A program made the translations under genes and the position numbers. Under the pieces are notes generated by a model, which was not told the origin of the DNA, did not search any database, and was given only the letters and a program-made list of their open reading frames with translations. A DNA stretch of 7,615 nt from an uncultured Ruminococcus sp. (GTDB lineage: Bacteria > Bacillota > Clostridia > Oscillospirales > CAG-272). Of the stretch, positions 1 through 7,175 are shown in pieces (position 1 is the stretch's first letter; each line of letters opens with the position of its first letter). The DNA lies in the NCBI GenBank assembly GCA_902773455.1, contig CACYEW010000194.1:1-7615 (forward strand). The letters run 5' to 3'.

Positions 1-370
1 CTTCTATCACAACGACCTTCTGCCCCGGCAGAAGTCTGCCCTCTATTCTGTTCTGACGTCCGTGATCCTTATTCGCGCCGCGTACGTAGCCCATCGGCAT
101 GCCGAGTATGTGCGCGGTTATCGCCGCGTGAGCGATACCGGCGGTTGACGTGCCCATAAGCACCTCCGCCTCGGGATAATACGTTTTTACCGTGTGCGCC
201 AGACCTTCTTCCACGTGCGTGCGTACCTCCGGCGCGGTGAGCGTCAGCCGGTTGTCGCAGTAGATCGGGCTTTTTATGCCGGACGCCCACGTGAACGGCT
301 CGTCCGGACGTAAAAACACCGCTTTTATTTTTAATAAATCCTTTGCCGTAAGTTCTCTGTAATCGATCAT
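1..370 (-). CDS. pyrE: Orotate phosphoribosyltransferase, partial (3' end beyond left edge)
   Basis: PyrE joins orotate to PRPP, giving OMP and pyrophosphate, the fifth step of UMP synthesis, in the cytoplasm. Only the first 123 codons are in the window. They contain the family's N-terminal block FTWASGIKSPIYCDNR (residues 26-41), a GTSTAGIAHA segment (73-82; relatives usually have GTATAGIPHA) and the PRPP-contacting loop YVRGANKDHG (95-104), with R97, K101 and H103 as likely phosphate ligands. The frame then reads GQKVVVIE and is cut just where the PRPP-binding acidic motif (VVVIEDLxSTGG in relatives) would follow. The ATG at 370-368 overlaps the pyrF stop as ATGA, and an AAGGGAG ribosome binding site lies about 9 nt upstream inside pyrF, so the two are probably translationally coupled. 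The full protein in Firmicutes is usually about 190-230 residues, so roughly 70-110 codons are missing. The identity is secure; whether the gene is intact cannot be seen. Confidence 0.96.
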   Translation of the reverse strand, partial: MIDYRELTAKDLLKIKAVFLRPDEPFTWASGIKSPIYCDNRLTLTAPEVRTHVEEGLAHTVKTYYPEAEVLMGTSTAGIAHAAITAHILGMPMGYVRGANKDHGRQNRIEGRLLPGQKVVVIE

Positions 371-1065
371 AATACAAACTCCCTTATACATCTTTCGTAT
401 GCGGCGACGGGATCGTCCGACGCCGTTATCGGTCTTCCTACCACAATATAATCCGAGCCTTCGGCTCTCGCCTGCGCGGGCGTCATAACGCGCTTCTGAT
501 CGCCTTTGTCCCCGTCGGCAAATCTTACGCCCGGCGTTACGGTCAGAAATTCTTTGCCGCAGGTCCCGTGTACCGCGGCGGCTTCGAGAGGAGAGCAGAC
601 CACTCCGTCAAGTCCCGAATCTTTCGCGTTTTTCGCATAGCTCATAACCACTTCTTTAATCGGTTTCTCTATGAGAAGCTCGCTTTCGAGGCGGCTCTGA
701 TCGGTGGAAGTCAGCTGAGTTACGGCTATGAGAAGCGGTCTTGTTCCGTCTTCTCTTGTCAGCCCTTCGAGCGCCGCCGTCATCATCGCCGACGTGCCGG
801 ACGCATGGACGTTGCACATATCGACGTCGAGCTTTGAAAGCGCCGCCATCGCTTTTTTCACCGTGTTCGGTATATCGTGCAGTTTCAGATCGAGGAAGAT
901 CTTATGTCCTCTCTCTTTTATTTTCCGCACTATATCGGGTCCCTCGGAGTAAAACAACTCCATTCCTATTTTCACAAACGGCTTTACGTTCCTGAACATA
1001 TCAAGAAATTCAAGCGTTTTGCCCGCGCTTGCGAAATCGCAGGCTATGATAACGTCTTTTCCCAT
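367..1065 (-). CDS. pyrF: Orotidine 5'-phosphate decarboxylase, type 1
   Basis: PyrF decarboxylates OMP to UMP, the last step of the pathway. The 232-residue protein is a complete type 1 (bacterial, TIM-barrel) enzyme. It opens with VIIACDF (D10, substrate ribose contact), then VKIGMELF (K32), then the catalytic block FLDLKLHDIPNT with the D59-x-K61-x2-D64 charged network. VTQLTS, TPGVR and the phosphate-gripping VGRPIT near the C-terminus follow in the usual order. The ATG at 1065 was chosen because the conserved N-terminus begins there; an in-frame extension to 1167 runs into pyrD and has no family resemblance. A modest GGAAAGAGAG purine stretch (1071-1080) can serve as ribosome binding site. 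The gene starts 17 bp after pyrD stops and its TGA overlaps the pyrE start. Many Clostridia carry a longer type 2 PyrF instead, so the short form is a small lineage hint. Confidence 0.97.
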   Translation of the reverse strand: MGKDVIIACDFASAGKTLEFLDMFRNVKPFVKIGMELFYSEGPDIVRKIKERGHKIFLDLKLHDIPNTVKKAMAALSKLDVDMCNVHASGTSAMMTAALEGLTREDGTRPLLIAVTQLTSTDQSRLESELLIEKPIKEVVMSYAKNAKDSGLDGVVCSPLEAAAVHGTCGKEFLTVTPGVRFADGDKGDQKRVMTPAQARAEGSDYIVVGRPITASDDPVAAYERCIREFVL

Positions 1066-1082
1066 TTTTTCTCTCTTTCCGT

Positions 1083-1991
1083 TTATTTTGATCCGTTTAT
1101 ATCCGAAAGGTTTTTTATTCCGTATTTGTACATAACGCCGGGCAGATCTTCGATGATCTTTTTGCACGCGTACGGATCTGTCAGATTAGCCGCGCCGACC
1201 TCGACGGCGGAAGCGCCGGCGTACATCATTTCAAGCACGTCAGCGGCGCTCGATACGCCGCCGCAGCCCACTACGGGGATCTTTACCGCGGCTCTGACCT
1301 GATATACGGCGCGGAGCGCCACCGGAAATACGCAGGGACCGGACACGCCGCCCGTAACGTTCGCGATCACGGGTCTGCCCGTTCTCAGATCTATTCTCAT
1401 TCCGAGCAGAGTGTTTATCACACAGATACCGTCCGCGCCCGCGTCCTCGCAGGCTTTCGCTATCGCCGCGATATCGGTAACGTTCGGCGAAAGCTTCATT
1501 ATCACCGGCTTTTTCACCGCCGCTTTCACGGCTTTCGTCACCGCCGCCGCGCTTTCGCATGAAGTTCCGAAGCCCATGCCTCCCGCCTTTACGTTCGGGC
1601 AGCTGATGTTTATTTCAAGCCAGCCGACCTGATCCTCGCGGTCAAGCAGTTCGCTTACGTAAACGTAATCCTCTATGCACGAGCCGGAAACGTTCGCCAT
1701 GACTTTTTTGTGAAATACCTTTTTAAGAGCCGGCAGCTCGCGTTCGATCACGTGATGCACGCCCGGATTTTGCAATCCAACGGCGTTCAGCATACCGGAG
1801 GCGCATTCGGCTATTCTCGGCGTGGGGTTGCCGAAGCGCGGCTCTTTTGTCGTTCCCTTGAAAGAAAACGTGCCGAGGACGTTTATATCGTATATTTCCG
1901 CGAATTCGAGCCCGTAACCGAACGTACCGGAGGCGGGGATGACGGGATTGTCGAGCCCGATACCGCAAAGGCTGACGCTCATTTTTCCCAT
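1083..1991 (-). CDS. pyrD: Dihydroorotate dehydrogenase B (NAD+), catalytic subunit
   Basis: PyrD is the FMN-carrying subunit that oxidises dihydroorotate to orotate; in class 1B enzymes electrons pass through PyrK to NAD+. The 302-residue sequence shows the family N-terminus (LDNPVIPASGTFGYG), the phosphate/FMN region TTKEPRFGNPTPR (48-59), the substrate loop GMLNAVGLQNPG (66-77), and NISCPNV with C131 at the position of the class 1 catalytic cysteine. MKLSPN (K166) and the C-terminal FMN-phosphate motifs VVGCGGV (240-246) and AVEVGAANL follow. The length is normal for PyrDB. Two starts are possible: the ATG at 1991 has a near-perfect AAGGAGG seven bases upstream, while the in-frame ATG at 1982 would form an ATGA junction with the pyrK stop but is poorly spaced. 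I chose 1991, which makes a 13-nt overlap with pyrK. The neighbouring pyrK confirms class 1B. Confidence 0.97.
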   Translation of the reverse strand: MGKMSVSLCGIGLDNPVIPASGTFGYGLEFAEIYDINVLGTFSFKGTTKEPRFGNPTPRIAECASGMLNAVGLQNPGVHHVIERELPALKKVFHKKVMANVSGSCIEDYVYVSELLDREDQVGWLEINISCPNVKAGGMGFGTSCESAAAVTKAVKAAVKKPVIMKLSPNVTDIAAIAKACEDAGADGICVINTLLGMRIDLRTGRPVIANVTGGVSGPCVFPVALRAVYQVRAAVKIPVVGCGGVSSAADVLEMMYAGASAVEVGAANLTDPYACKKIIEDLPGVMYKYGIKNLSDINGSK

Positions 1992-2713
1992 AATATCTCC
2001 TCCTTGTATAAAACGGGACCGTCTTTGCAGATCCTTTTGTATCCCGTTACCGTTTTGCACGAACAGCCCATGCACGCGCCGAAGCCGCACCCCATACGCT
2101 CCTCAAACGAAAGCTGACCGCCGGTCTTACACGCTTTGTAAACGGCTTTCAGCATGGGCAGAGGTCCGCAGGCGTAATAATACGAATAATTATCCGGAAG
2201 AGCGTCCGTAACGAAGCCCTTACGGCCGTATGAGCCGTCGACCGTCGTCACGGTGACAAAACAGCCGAGATCTTTGAATTCGTTTTCATAAAATATCTCG
2301 TCCTTTTTATTGAAGCCGAGTATCACAGATACTTTTTTGCCTTCTTCAATAAGCGTTTTCGCGAGCAGATAAAGCGGCGGTACGCCGACGCCGCCTCCGA
2401 GCAGAAGCGGCGCGTCCCCCGATACGCCTGTACCGTAGCCGTTGCCGAGACCGGTCAGAAGATCGAGCTTTTCGCCCTTTTTCATTTTGCTCATCGCTTC
2501 CGTCCCCGATCCGACGACTTTATATATGAGCGTAAGTAAATCGCCGTCTCTGTCGCAGACGGATACAGGCCTTCGCAGATACAGACCGTCGATCCTGACG
2601 TTTACGAACTGTCCCGGCGCGGTTATATCCGACGCGTCGCCCGACAAGAGCATTTTATATACTCCGTTTGCGAGCTTAAAGTTTTCTTTGATCTCAAAAA
2701 TTACGTTTTTCAT
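1979..2713 (-). CDS. pyrK: Dihydroorotate dehydrogenase B, electron-transfer subunit
   Basis: PyrK carries FAD and a [2Fe-2S] cluster and passes electrons from the FMN of PyrD to NAD+. The 244-residue protein has the ferredoxin-reductase layout: an FAD-binding barrel with LRRPVSV (46-52), a GLGNGYG turn (88-94), an NAD-binding fold starting with the glycine-rich LLGGGVGVPPLYLLAK (104-119), ACGPLPML (181-188), and a C-terminal cysteine cluster. The cysteines are C209, C214, C217 and C229, the C-x4-C-x2-C-x11-C arrangement expected for the cluster; C219 is an extra cysteine next to it. The ATG at 2713-2711 shares its A with the carB TAA stop (TAATG). No Shine-Dalgarno sequence is visible in the 30 bases upstream, so translation probably depends on ribosomes finishing carB. 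The last codons contain the pyrD ribosome binding site. Confidence 0.97.
   Translation of the reverse strand: MKNVIFEIKENFKLANGVYKMLLSGDASDITAPGQFVNVRIDGLYLRRPVSVCDRDGDLLTLIYKVVGSGTEAMSKMKKGEKLDLLTGLGNGYGTGVSGDAPLLLGGGVGVPPLYLLAKTLIEEGKKVSVILGFNKKDEIFYENEFKDLGCFVTVTTVDGSYGRKGFVTDALPDNYSYYYACGPLPMLKAVYKACKTGGQLSFEERMGCGFGACMGCSCKTVTGYKRICKDGPVLYKEEILWEK
1996..2003 (-). promoter_or_regulatory. Ribosome binding site of pyrD inside the end of pyrK
   Basis: On the minus strand AAGGAGGAG lies about seven bases before the ATG at 1991, within the pyrK codons for K-E-E near its C-terminus. It is close to a perfect anti-16S complement and decides the pyrD start in favour of 1991 over 1982. Equal output of PyrD and PyrK, which work as a 1:1 complex, would fit this arrangement. 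Confidence 0.85.
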
Positions 2714-5700
2714 TATGAATTTATCGTCGATACGGTGAGCGTGGTTTCTTCAAGCACGTCGAGAAGGACTCTTACCGTGTCGAGAGAAGTGAACATCGTT
2801 ACGTTGTTTTCGGTGGCGAGACGCCTTATTTCAAGACCGTCGCTTTGCGCGTCAGCCGCGCCTATCGTACGCGTGTTTATGACGTATGCGATATGTCCCT
2901 GGCGGAGCGCTTCGGGGATCTCGTCGCTGCCGGACGATATCTTTTCGAGCACGTGCGTTCTTATGCCGTTCTGTTTGAGATATTTCGCCGTGCCTTCGGT
3001 CGCTTCGATGTTGAAGCCGAGGTTGTAGAAGCGGCGTATCAGAGGCAAAGCCTCAGCCTTGTCGTCGTCCGCGACGGTCACGAACACGGTGCCGTAGTTC
3101 TGCAAACGGAGACCCGCCGCCTGAAGCGCTTTATAAAGAGCGCGGTTGAGCTTGTCGTCGTAGCCTATCGCTTCGCCGGTGGATTTCATTTCCGGCGAAA
3201 GATACGCGTCGAGGCCTCTGATCTTGTTGAACGAGAAGACGGGGACCTTTACGTAATGTCTCTTTTTCTCTTCCGGGTAAAGATCGAATATGCCCTGTTC
3301 TTTGAGCGATTTGCCGAGTATCACCTCGGTCGCAATATCCGGCAGAGCGTATCCCGTGGATTTTGAAAGGAAAGGCACCGTGCGCGACGAACGCGGATTT
3401 ACCTCGATCACGTAAACGTCGTCGTTTCCGTCAACTATGAACTGAATGTTGTATAAACCCTTGATCCCTATGCCGAGACCGAGTTTTTTCGTATACTGAA
3501 GTATTATGCCCTTTACTTTATCCGATACGGAGAACGACGGATAAACGCTTATCGAGTCGCCGGAATGTATTCCGGTGCGCTCAACGAGCTCCATAATGCC
3601 GGGGATGAACACGTCGCGTCCGTCGCATATCGCGTCGGTCTCGACCTCTTTTCCGGGAATGTATCTGTCGACGAGGACCGGCTTGTCGGCGTCTATCTCG
3701 ACGGCGCTCTTAAGGTATCGGCGAAGCTGTTCCTCGTTTGCGACTATCTGCATGGCGCGGCCGCCCAGAACGAACGAGGGACGGACGAGCACCGGGTAAC
3801 CTATATCGGCGGCGGCTTTCACTCCGTCTTCGATATTCGTGACGGCGCAGCCCTTCGGTTGAGGTATGCCGAGGCTGAGAAGCACTTTTTCAAAGCTGTC
3901 ACGGTTTTCGGCGCGTTCGATGGCTTCGCAATCGGTGCCGATCATCTTCACGCCGCGCTCCGTAAGAGGTTCTGCGAGGTTTATCGCGGTCTGACCGCCG
4001 AGCGAGGCGATTATTCCTTCCGGCTGCTCAAAATCGATCACCGCCATAACGTCCTCGGGCGTGAGCGGTTCGAAATAAAGCTTATCGGCGGTAGTGTAGT
4101 CCGTCGATACCGTTTCGGGGTTGTTGTTTATTATGATCGATTCATAGCCCTGCCGTTTTATCGTCTGTACCGCGTGCACCGTCGAATAGTCGAATTCAAC
4201 GCCCTGACCTATTCTGATCGGTCCGGCGCCGAGAACGACGACTTTCTTTTTATCCGTCAGCACGCTTTGGTTTTCGCCGGTATAAGACGAGTAAAGGTAC
4301 GCTATGTATTTGCCCGTATGGAGCGTATCGACCATTCTGAAAACGGGGGTTATGCCGTATTTTCTGCGTTTTTCGTAAATCTCGACCTCCGACAGATTCC
4401 AGAGCTTAGCTATGTATTTGTCGGAGAAGCCCATTTTTTTAGCCCTGCGCAGATCGTCGAGGCTGTTAACGTTTCTGCAAAGCTCTTTTTCCATATCGGT
4501 TATATTCCGAAGCGAGCGCAAAAACAACTCCGTTATCATCGTCTTCTTATGTAACGTTTCGATATCGACTCCGCGGCGCAAAAGCTCCGTTATCGCGTAG
4601 ATATTGTCGTCGCGGAAGACGGAAACGTATTCGAGAAGCTCTTCGTCCGATCTGCCGTCGAATTTCGGCAGATACAGATGGCACACGCCCGTTTCAAGCG
4701 AGCGTATTGATTTGAGCATACATTCTTCAAGGTTGGAGCCTATGCCCATGACCTCGCCGGTCGCTTTCATCTGAGTGCCGAGAGTGTTGGACGCGTCGGC
4801 GAATTTATCGAACGGGAACCGGGGGAATTTCGCCACTATGTAATCAAGCGACGGCTCGATCGCCGCGGTGCCTCCGGCTACGGGAATCTCGTCGAGAGAC
4901 ATACCGAGCGCTATTTTCGCCGTGACTCTCGCTATCGGATATCCGCTCGCTTTCGACGCCAGCGCCGACGAACGCGAAACGCGGGGGTTTACCTCTATGA
5001 GGTAGTATTCGCTCGTCTCAGGGTGGAGCGCGAACTGAACGTTGCATCCTCCGGCGATCTTCAGCTCTTTTATGATCTTTATCGCGCTGTCGTTCAGCAT
5101 CCTGAGATCGTGATCGCTGAGCGAGAGGATCGGGGCGACGACGATACTGTCGCCCGTGTGCACGCCGACGGGATCGACGTTTTCCATACCGCATATCGTT
5201 ATGGCTTTGCCGTCGCTGTCGCGCATCACTTCAAATTCTATTTCTTTATAACCCTTTACGCTCTTTTCGACGAGCACCTGATGAACGGGCGACTGCCTGA
5301 AAGCGTTCGCCGCTATTTCGAGCAGTTCTTCTTCGCTGTCGGCAAAGCCGCCGCCGGTGCCGCCGAGCGTGAACGCGGGGCGGAGGACCACGGGATAGCC
5401 GATCGACCTTGCCGCTTCGACCGCTTCTTCGATCTCATAGGTTATCTGAGACGGTATTACGGGCTCGCCTATCGAAATGCACATTTCTTTGAAAAGCTCT
5501 CTGTCTTCGGCGCGCTCTATGCTGTCCGCGGGCGTGCCGAGAAGCTCCGTTCCGCATTCTTTCAAAATGCCTTTTCTTGATAACTGCATGGCGAGATTGA
5601 GACCCGTCTGACCTCCGATACCGGGGATTATGGCGTCGGGTCTTTCATATCTCAGAATTTTTGCGATATATTCAAGAGTCAGAGGTTCCATATATATCTT

Positions 5701-5883
5701 GTCCGCTATCGTGGTGTCGGTCATTATCGTGGCGGGGTTGCTGTTGCAGAGTATGACCTCGCAGCCCTCTTCTTTGAGCGCGAGACAAGCCTGCGTGCCG
5801 GCGTAGTCGAATTCAGCCGCCTGACCTATAACGATAGGTCCCGAACCGATTATAAGAACCTTTTTGATGTCCTTCCTTTTCAT
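2713..5883 (-). CDS. carB: Carbamoyl-phosphate synthase, large (ATP-grasp) subunit
   Basis: CarB makes carbamoyl phosphate from bicarbonate, ammonia and two ATP; the ammonia normally comes from glutamine hydrolysed by CarA. At 1056 residues it is full length. Its two homologous halves are both intact: LIIGSGPIVIGQAAEFDYAG (10-29) is mirrored by VLGAGPIRIGQGVEFDYS (550-567). The ATP-grasp loops are LRPAFTLGGTGGG (167-179) and VRPSFVLGGRAM (700-711), with catalytic IEVNPR at 296-301 and 826-831. Residues about 400-545 are the oligomerisation region. About 935-1056 is the MGS-like allosteric domain, with ATEGTAKYL, K981 and VINTRTIG (1001-1008), the region that binds UMP in the E. coli enzyme, so feedback by UMP is plausible. 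GGAGGAG precedes the ATG at good spacing, and pyrC ends 31 bp upstream. No carA is adjacent. The general enzyme could also serve arginine synthesis, but its place in a pyr operon suggests a mainly pyrimidine role. Confidence 0.98.
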   Translation of the reverse strand: MKRKDIKKVLIIGSGPIVIGQAAEFDYAGTQACLALKEEGCEVILCNSNPATIMTDTTIADKIYMEPLTLEYIAKILRYERPDAIIPGIGGQTGLNLAMQLSRKGILKECGTELLGTPADSIERAEDRELFKEMCISIGEPVIPSQITYEIEEAVEAARSIGYPVVLRPAFTLGGTGGGFADSEEELLEIAANAFRQSPVHQVLVEKSVKGYKEIEFEVMRDSDGKAITICGMENVDPVGVHTGDSIVVAPILSLSDHDLRMLNDSAIKIIKELKIAGGCNVQFALHPETSEYYLIEVNPRVSRSSALASKASGYPIARVTAKIALGMSLDEIPVAGGTAAIEPSLDYIVAKFPRFPFDKFADASNTLGTQMKATGEVMGIGSNLEECMLKSIRSLETGVCHLYLPKFDGRSDEELLEYVSVFRDDNIYAITELLRRGVDIETLHKKTMITELFLRSLRNITDMEKELCRNVNSLDDLRRAKKMGFSDKYIAKLWNLSEVEIYEKRRKYGITPVFRMVDTLHTGKYIAYLYSSYTGENQSVLTDKKKVVVLGAGPIRIGQGVEFDYSTVHAVQTIKRQGYESIIINNNPETVSTDYTTADKLYFEPLTPEDVMAVIDFEQPEGIIASLGGQTAINLAEPLTERGVKMIGTDCEAIERAENRDSFEKVLLSLGIPQPKGCAVTNIEDGVKAAADIGYPVLVRPSFVLGGRAMQIVANEEQLRRYLKSAVEIDADKPVLVDRYIPGKEVETDAICDGRDVFIPGIMELVERTGIHSGDSISVYPSFSVSDKVKGIILQYTKKLGLGIGIKGLYNIQFIVDGNDDVYVIEVNPRSSRTVPFLSKSTGYALPDIATEVILGKSLKEQGIFDLYPEEKKRHYVKVPVFSFNKIRGLDAYLSPEMKSTGEAIGYDDKLNRALYKALQAAGLRLQNYGTVFVTVADDDKAEALPLIRRFYNLGFNIEATEGTAKYLKQNGIRTHVLEKISSGSDEIPEALRQGHIAYVINTRTIGAADAQSDGLEIRRLATENNVTMFTSLDTVRVLLDVLEETTLTVSTINS

Positions 5884-5914
5884 TGTATTTACTCCTCCGA
5901 AATTTTTCCGTGTA

Positions 5915-7099
5915 TTATTTTTTATACAGTATCGTCGTTACGTGCCTGCCGTATACTTCTTTGCCGTCGAAAGGCGTGGATCTGCCTTTCGAATAAAAAC
6001 CCTGCGGGTCGATCTTATACTTTTCGTCGAGCGACCAGACCGAAAGACCGCTCTGCTTTATGCCGAATCTGTTTCTCGGCGCCGCGTCGAGCATATATAC
6101 GAGCCTTTCGAGCGTGATGACGTTTTTCCGGACCAGCTCCGTATAAAGCACCGGAAACGCGGTTTCGAGCCCGACTATGCCGAACGCGCTTTTTTCAAGC
6201 CCTTTCGATTTTTCTTCCGCCGAATGCGGCGCGTGATCGGTCGCTATCATATCGACCGTACCGTCTGCCGCGCCTTCGATAAGAGCTTCCTTATCTTTTA
6301 CGCCGCGCAGGGGCGGATTCATTTTATATCTTCCGTCTTCGATAAGATCGCCGTCGTCGAGAACGAGATAATGAGGCGCCGTCTCGCACGTTATATCCAC
6401 GCCGCTTTTTTTCGCCTGACGGATAAGCTCCACGCTTTCCTTTGCCGATACGTGGCAAACGTGATATTTACAGCCCGTTTTCGCAGCGAGTTCTATATCG
6501 CGCTCTATCTGCCGCCATTCGCTTTCGGAGCATATCCCCTTATGGTTGTGCGCTTTCGCGTAATCTCCGTCGTGTATGAAGCCGCCGCGCAAAAGCGAAT
6601 TGTCCTCGCAGTGAGCGGCGATCACCTTGCCGAACCGTTTTGCAAGCGTCATGGCGCGTTCCATAACGGCCGGATCCTGAACGCCCGAGCCGTCGTCCGA
6701 AAACGCGACGGCGTACGGCGAAAGACTTTCGATATCGACGACCTCGGCTCCCGTCCGTCCGACCGTGATCGCGGCGTAAGGATGTACGTTTATGACCGCG
6801 TCCTTTTTTATTATTTCGATCTGCCGTCCGATGCTTGAGACGCAGTCGGGCACGGGATCGAGATTCGGCATCGCGCATACGTCCGTATAACCTCCGGCCG
6901 CGGCTGACAGACTGCCCGTCTTTATCGTTTCTTTATAAGAAAAACCCGGTTCGCGAAAGTGAACGTGCACGTCGCAAAAGCCGGGTAAAACGGTATATCC
7001 TTTTTCCGAAAGATCGGTGAGCAGGGCGGGTACGTCCGAAAGGGAAAGAGTCACCGCCGGTTTTTCTTTTCCGATCTGTTCCGCCGTATAGTCTTTCAT
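5915..7099 (-). CDS. pyrC: Dihydroorotase, class I
   Basis: PyrC reversibly cyclises N-carbamoyl-aspartate to dihydroorotate; it is a zinc amidohydrolase of the cytoplasm. In the 394-residue protein the metal ligands appear in order: DVHVHFREPG (H45, H47), AFSDDG (D135 or D136, the class I bridging aspartate position), AAHCED (H163), CHVSAKE (H216) and ATDHAPH (D288). Substrate-binding TCETAPHYL (237-245) and KMNPPLR (259-265) lie between, and the C-terminus has the typical STPFDGKEVYG. The ATG at 7099 is preceded by GGAGGG (7103-7108), rather close to the start. An in-frame extension to 7222 is excluded because it would contain the promoter -10 box. The stretch before HVH (44 residues) lacks the usual strand pattern reading like LLIKNGRVIDP, so the N-terminal beta domain is atypical. 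It is the first gene of the operon, directly behind the attenuator-like leader. Confidence 0.96.
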   Translation of the reverse strand: MKDYTAEQIGKEKPAVTLSLSDVPALLTDLSEKGYTVLPGFCDVHVHFREPGFSYKETIKTGSLSAAAGGYTDVCAMPNLDPVPDCVSSIGRQIEIIKKDAVINVHPYAAITVGRTGAEVVDIESLSPYAVAFSDDGSGVQDPAVMERAMTLAKRFGKVIAAHCEDNSLLRGGFIHDGDYAKAHNHKGICSESEWRQIERDIELAAKTGCKYHVCHVSAKESVELIRQAKKSGVDITCETAPHYLVLDDGDLIEDGRYKMNPPLRGVKDKEALIEGAADGTVDMIATDHAPHSAEEKSKGLEKSAFGIVGLETAFPVLYTELVRKNVITLERLVYMLDAAPRNRFGIKQSGLSVWSLDEKYKIDPQGFYSKGRSTPFDGKEVYGRHVTTILYKK

Positions 7100-7102
7100 A
7101 CG

Positions 7103-7108
7103 CCCTCC
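7103..7108 (-). promoter_or_regulatory. Ribosome binding site of pyrC
   Basis: GGAGGG on the minus strand ends three bases before the ATG at 7099, a strong but tightly spaced site. The sequence AACGG at its upstream edge can pair with leader bases 7131-7137 (see the alternative stem), so access may be regulated. Confidence 0.8.
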
Positions 7109-7137
7109 GTTATAATAAAAGCTCCGCCGGATAACGG
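7107..7137 (-). promoter_or_regulatory. Alternative stem touching the pyrC ribosome binding site
   Basis: On the minus-strand RNA, CCGUUAU (7137-7131) is perfectly complementary to AUAACGG (7113-7107), seven base pairs enclosing 17 nt. The second arm includes the first two G bases of the GGAGGG ribosome binding site. It uses the loop and part of the 5' arm of the terminator hairpin, so it excludes that hairpin. Seen directly as complementarity; any role in translation control is inference, and chance complementarity is possible. Confidence 0.35.
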
Positions 7138-7143
7138 CAGAGC
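7112..7143 (-). terminator. Intrinsic terminator in the pyrC leader (attenuator)
   Basis: On the minus strand GCTCTGCCG (7143-7135), a TTATC loop (7134-7130) and CGGCGGAGC (7129-7121) form a nine-pair stem with one G-U wobble. It is followed at once by TTTTATTAT (7120-7112). A GC-rich stem followed by a U-rich tract is the form of a Rho-independent terminator. It lies before the first gene, only a few bases ahead of the pyrC ribosome binding site, so it cannot be the end of a gene and is best read as an attenuator. The U tract is interrupted by A, so its strength is uncertain. Confidence 0.65.
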
Positions 7144-7175
7144 GCCACAAAAACAAAGTGCGCGCGATCTTGCCG
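7135..7175 (-). promoter_or_regulatory. Candidate antiterminator hairpin of the pyrC leader
   Basis: Minus-strand RNA from 7175 to 7158 can pair with 7148 to 7135 in an extended, bulged stem of 14 pairs: CGGCA with UGCCG, GA with UC, GCGC with GCGC and CAC with GUG. Single or double bulged bases fall at 7170, 7166-7167 and 7161. The loop is UUUGUUUUU (7157-7149). It takes the whole 5' arm of the terminator (7143-7135), so the two structures exclude each other. Pairing was worked out by hand; no folding energy was computed. Confidence 0.55.

Noticed and set aside
69..377. Minus-strand frame of 102 codons over the pyrE region
   Set aside because: It is in a different frame from the strongly conserved PyrE sequence and is Arg/Gly/His-rich, typical of an off-frame translation.
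1992..2090. Upstream in-frame start for pyrD at 2090
   Set aside because: The extra residues are basic and unrelated to PyrD and overlap the pyrK cysteine-cluster region in another frame; the ribosome binding site fits 1991.
3565..4554. Long plus-strand open frame of 329 codons opposite carB
   Set aside because: It lies wholly antisense to a clearly conserved gene, resembles no family, and is rich in Arg, Val and Phe as expected from the reverse complement of carB codons.
5864..6838. Plus-strand open frame of 324 codons opposite pyrC
   Set aside because: Antisense shadow of pyrC with no ribosome binding site or recognisable motif; the same applies to 5023-5580 and 2845-3366.
7120..7133. Second resemblance to the PyrR consensus (TATCCGGCGGAGCT, minus strand)
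   Set aside because: Several positions match, but the bases that should form the stem around the loop cannot pair, and the segment is better explained as the 3' arm of the terminator.
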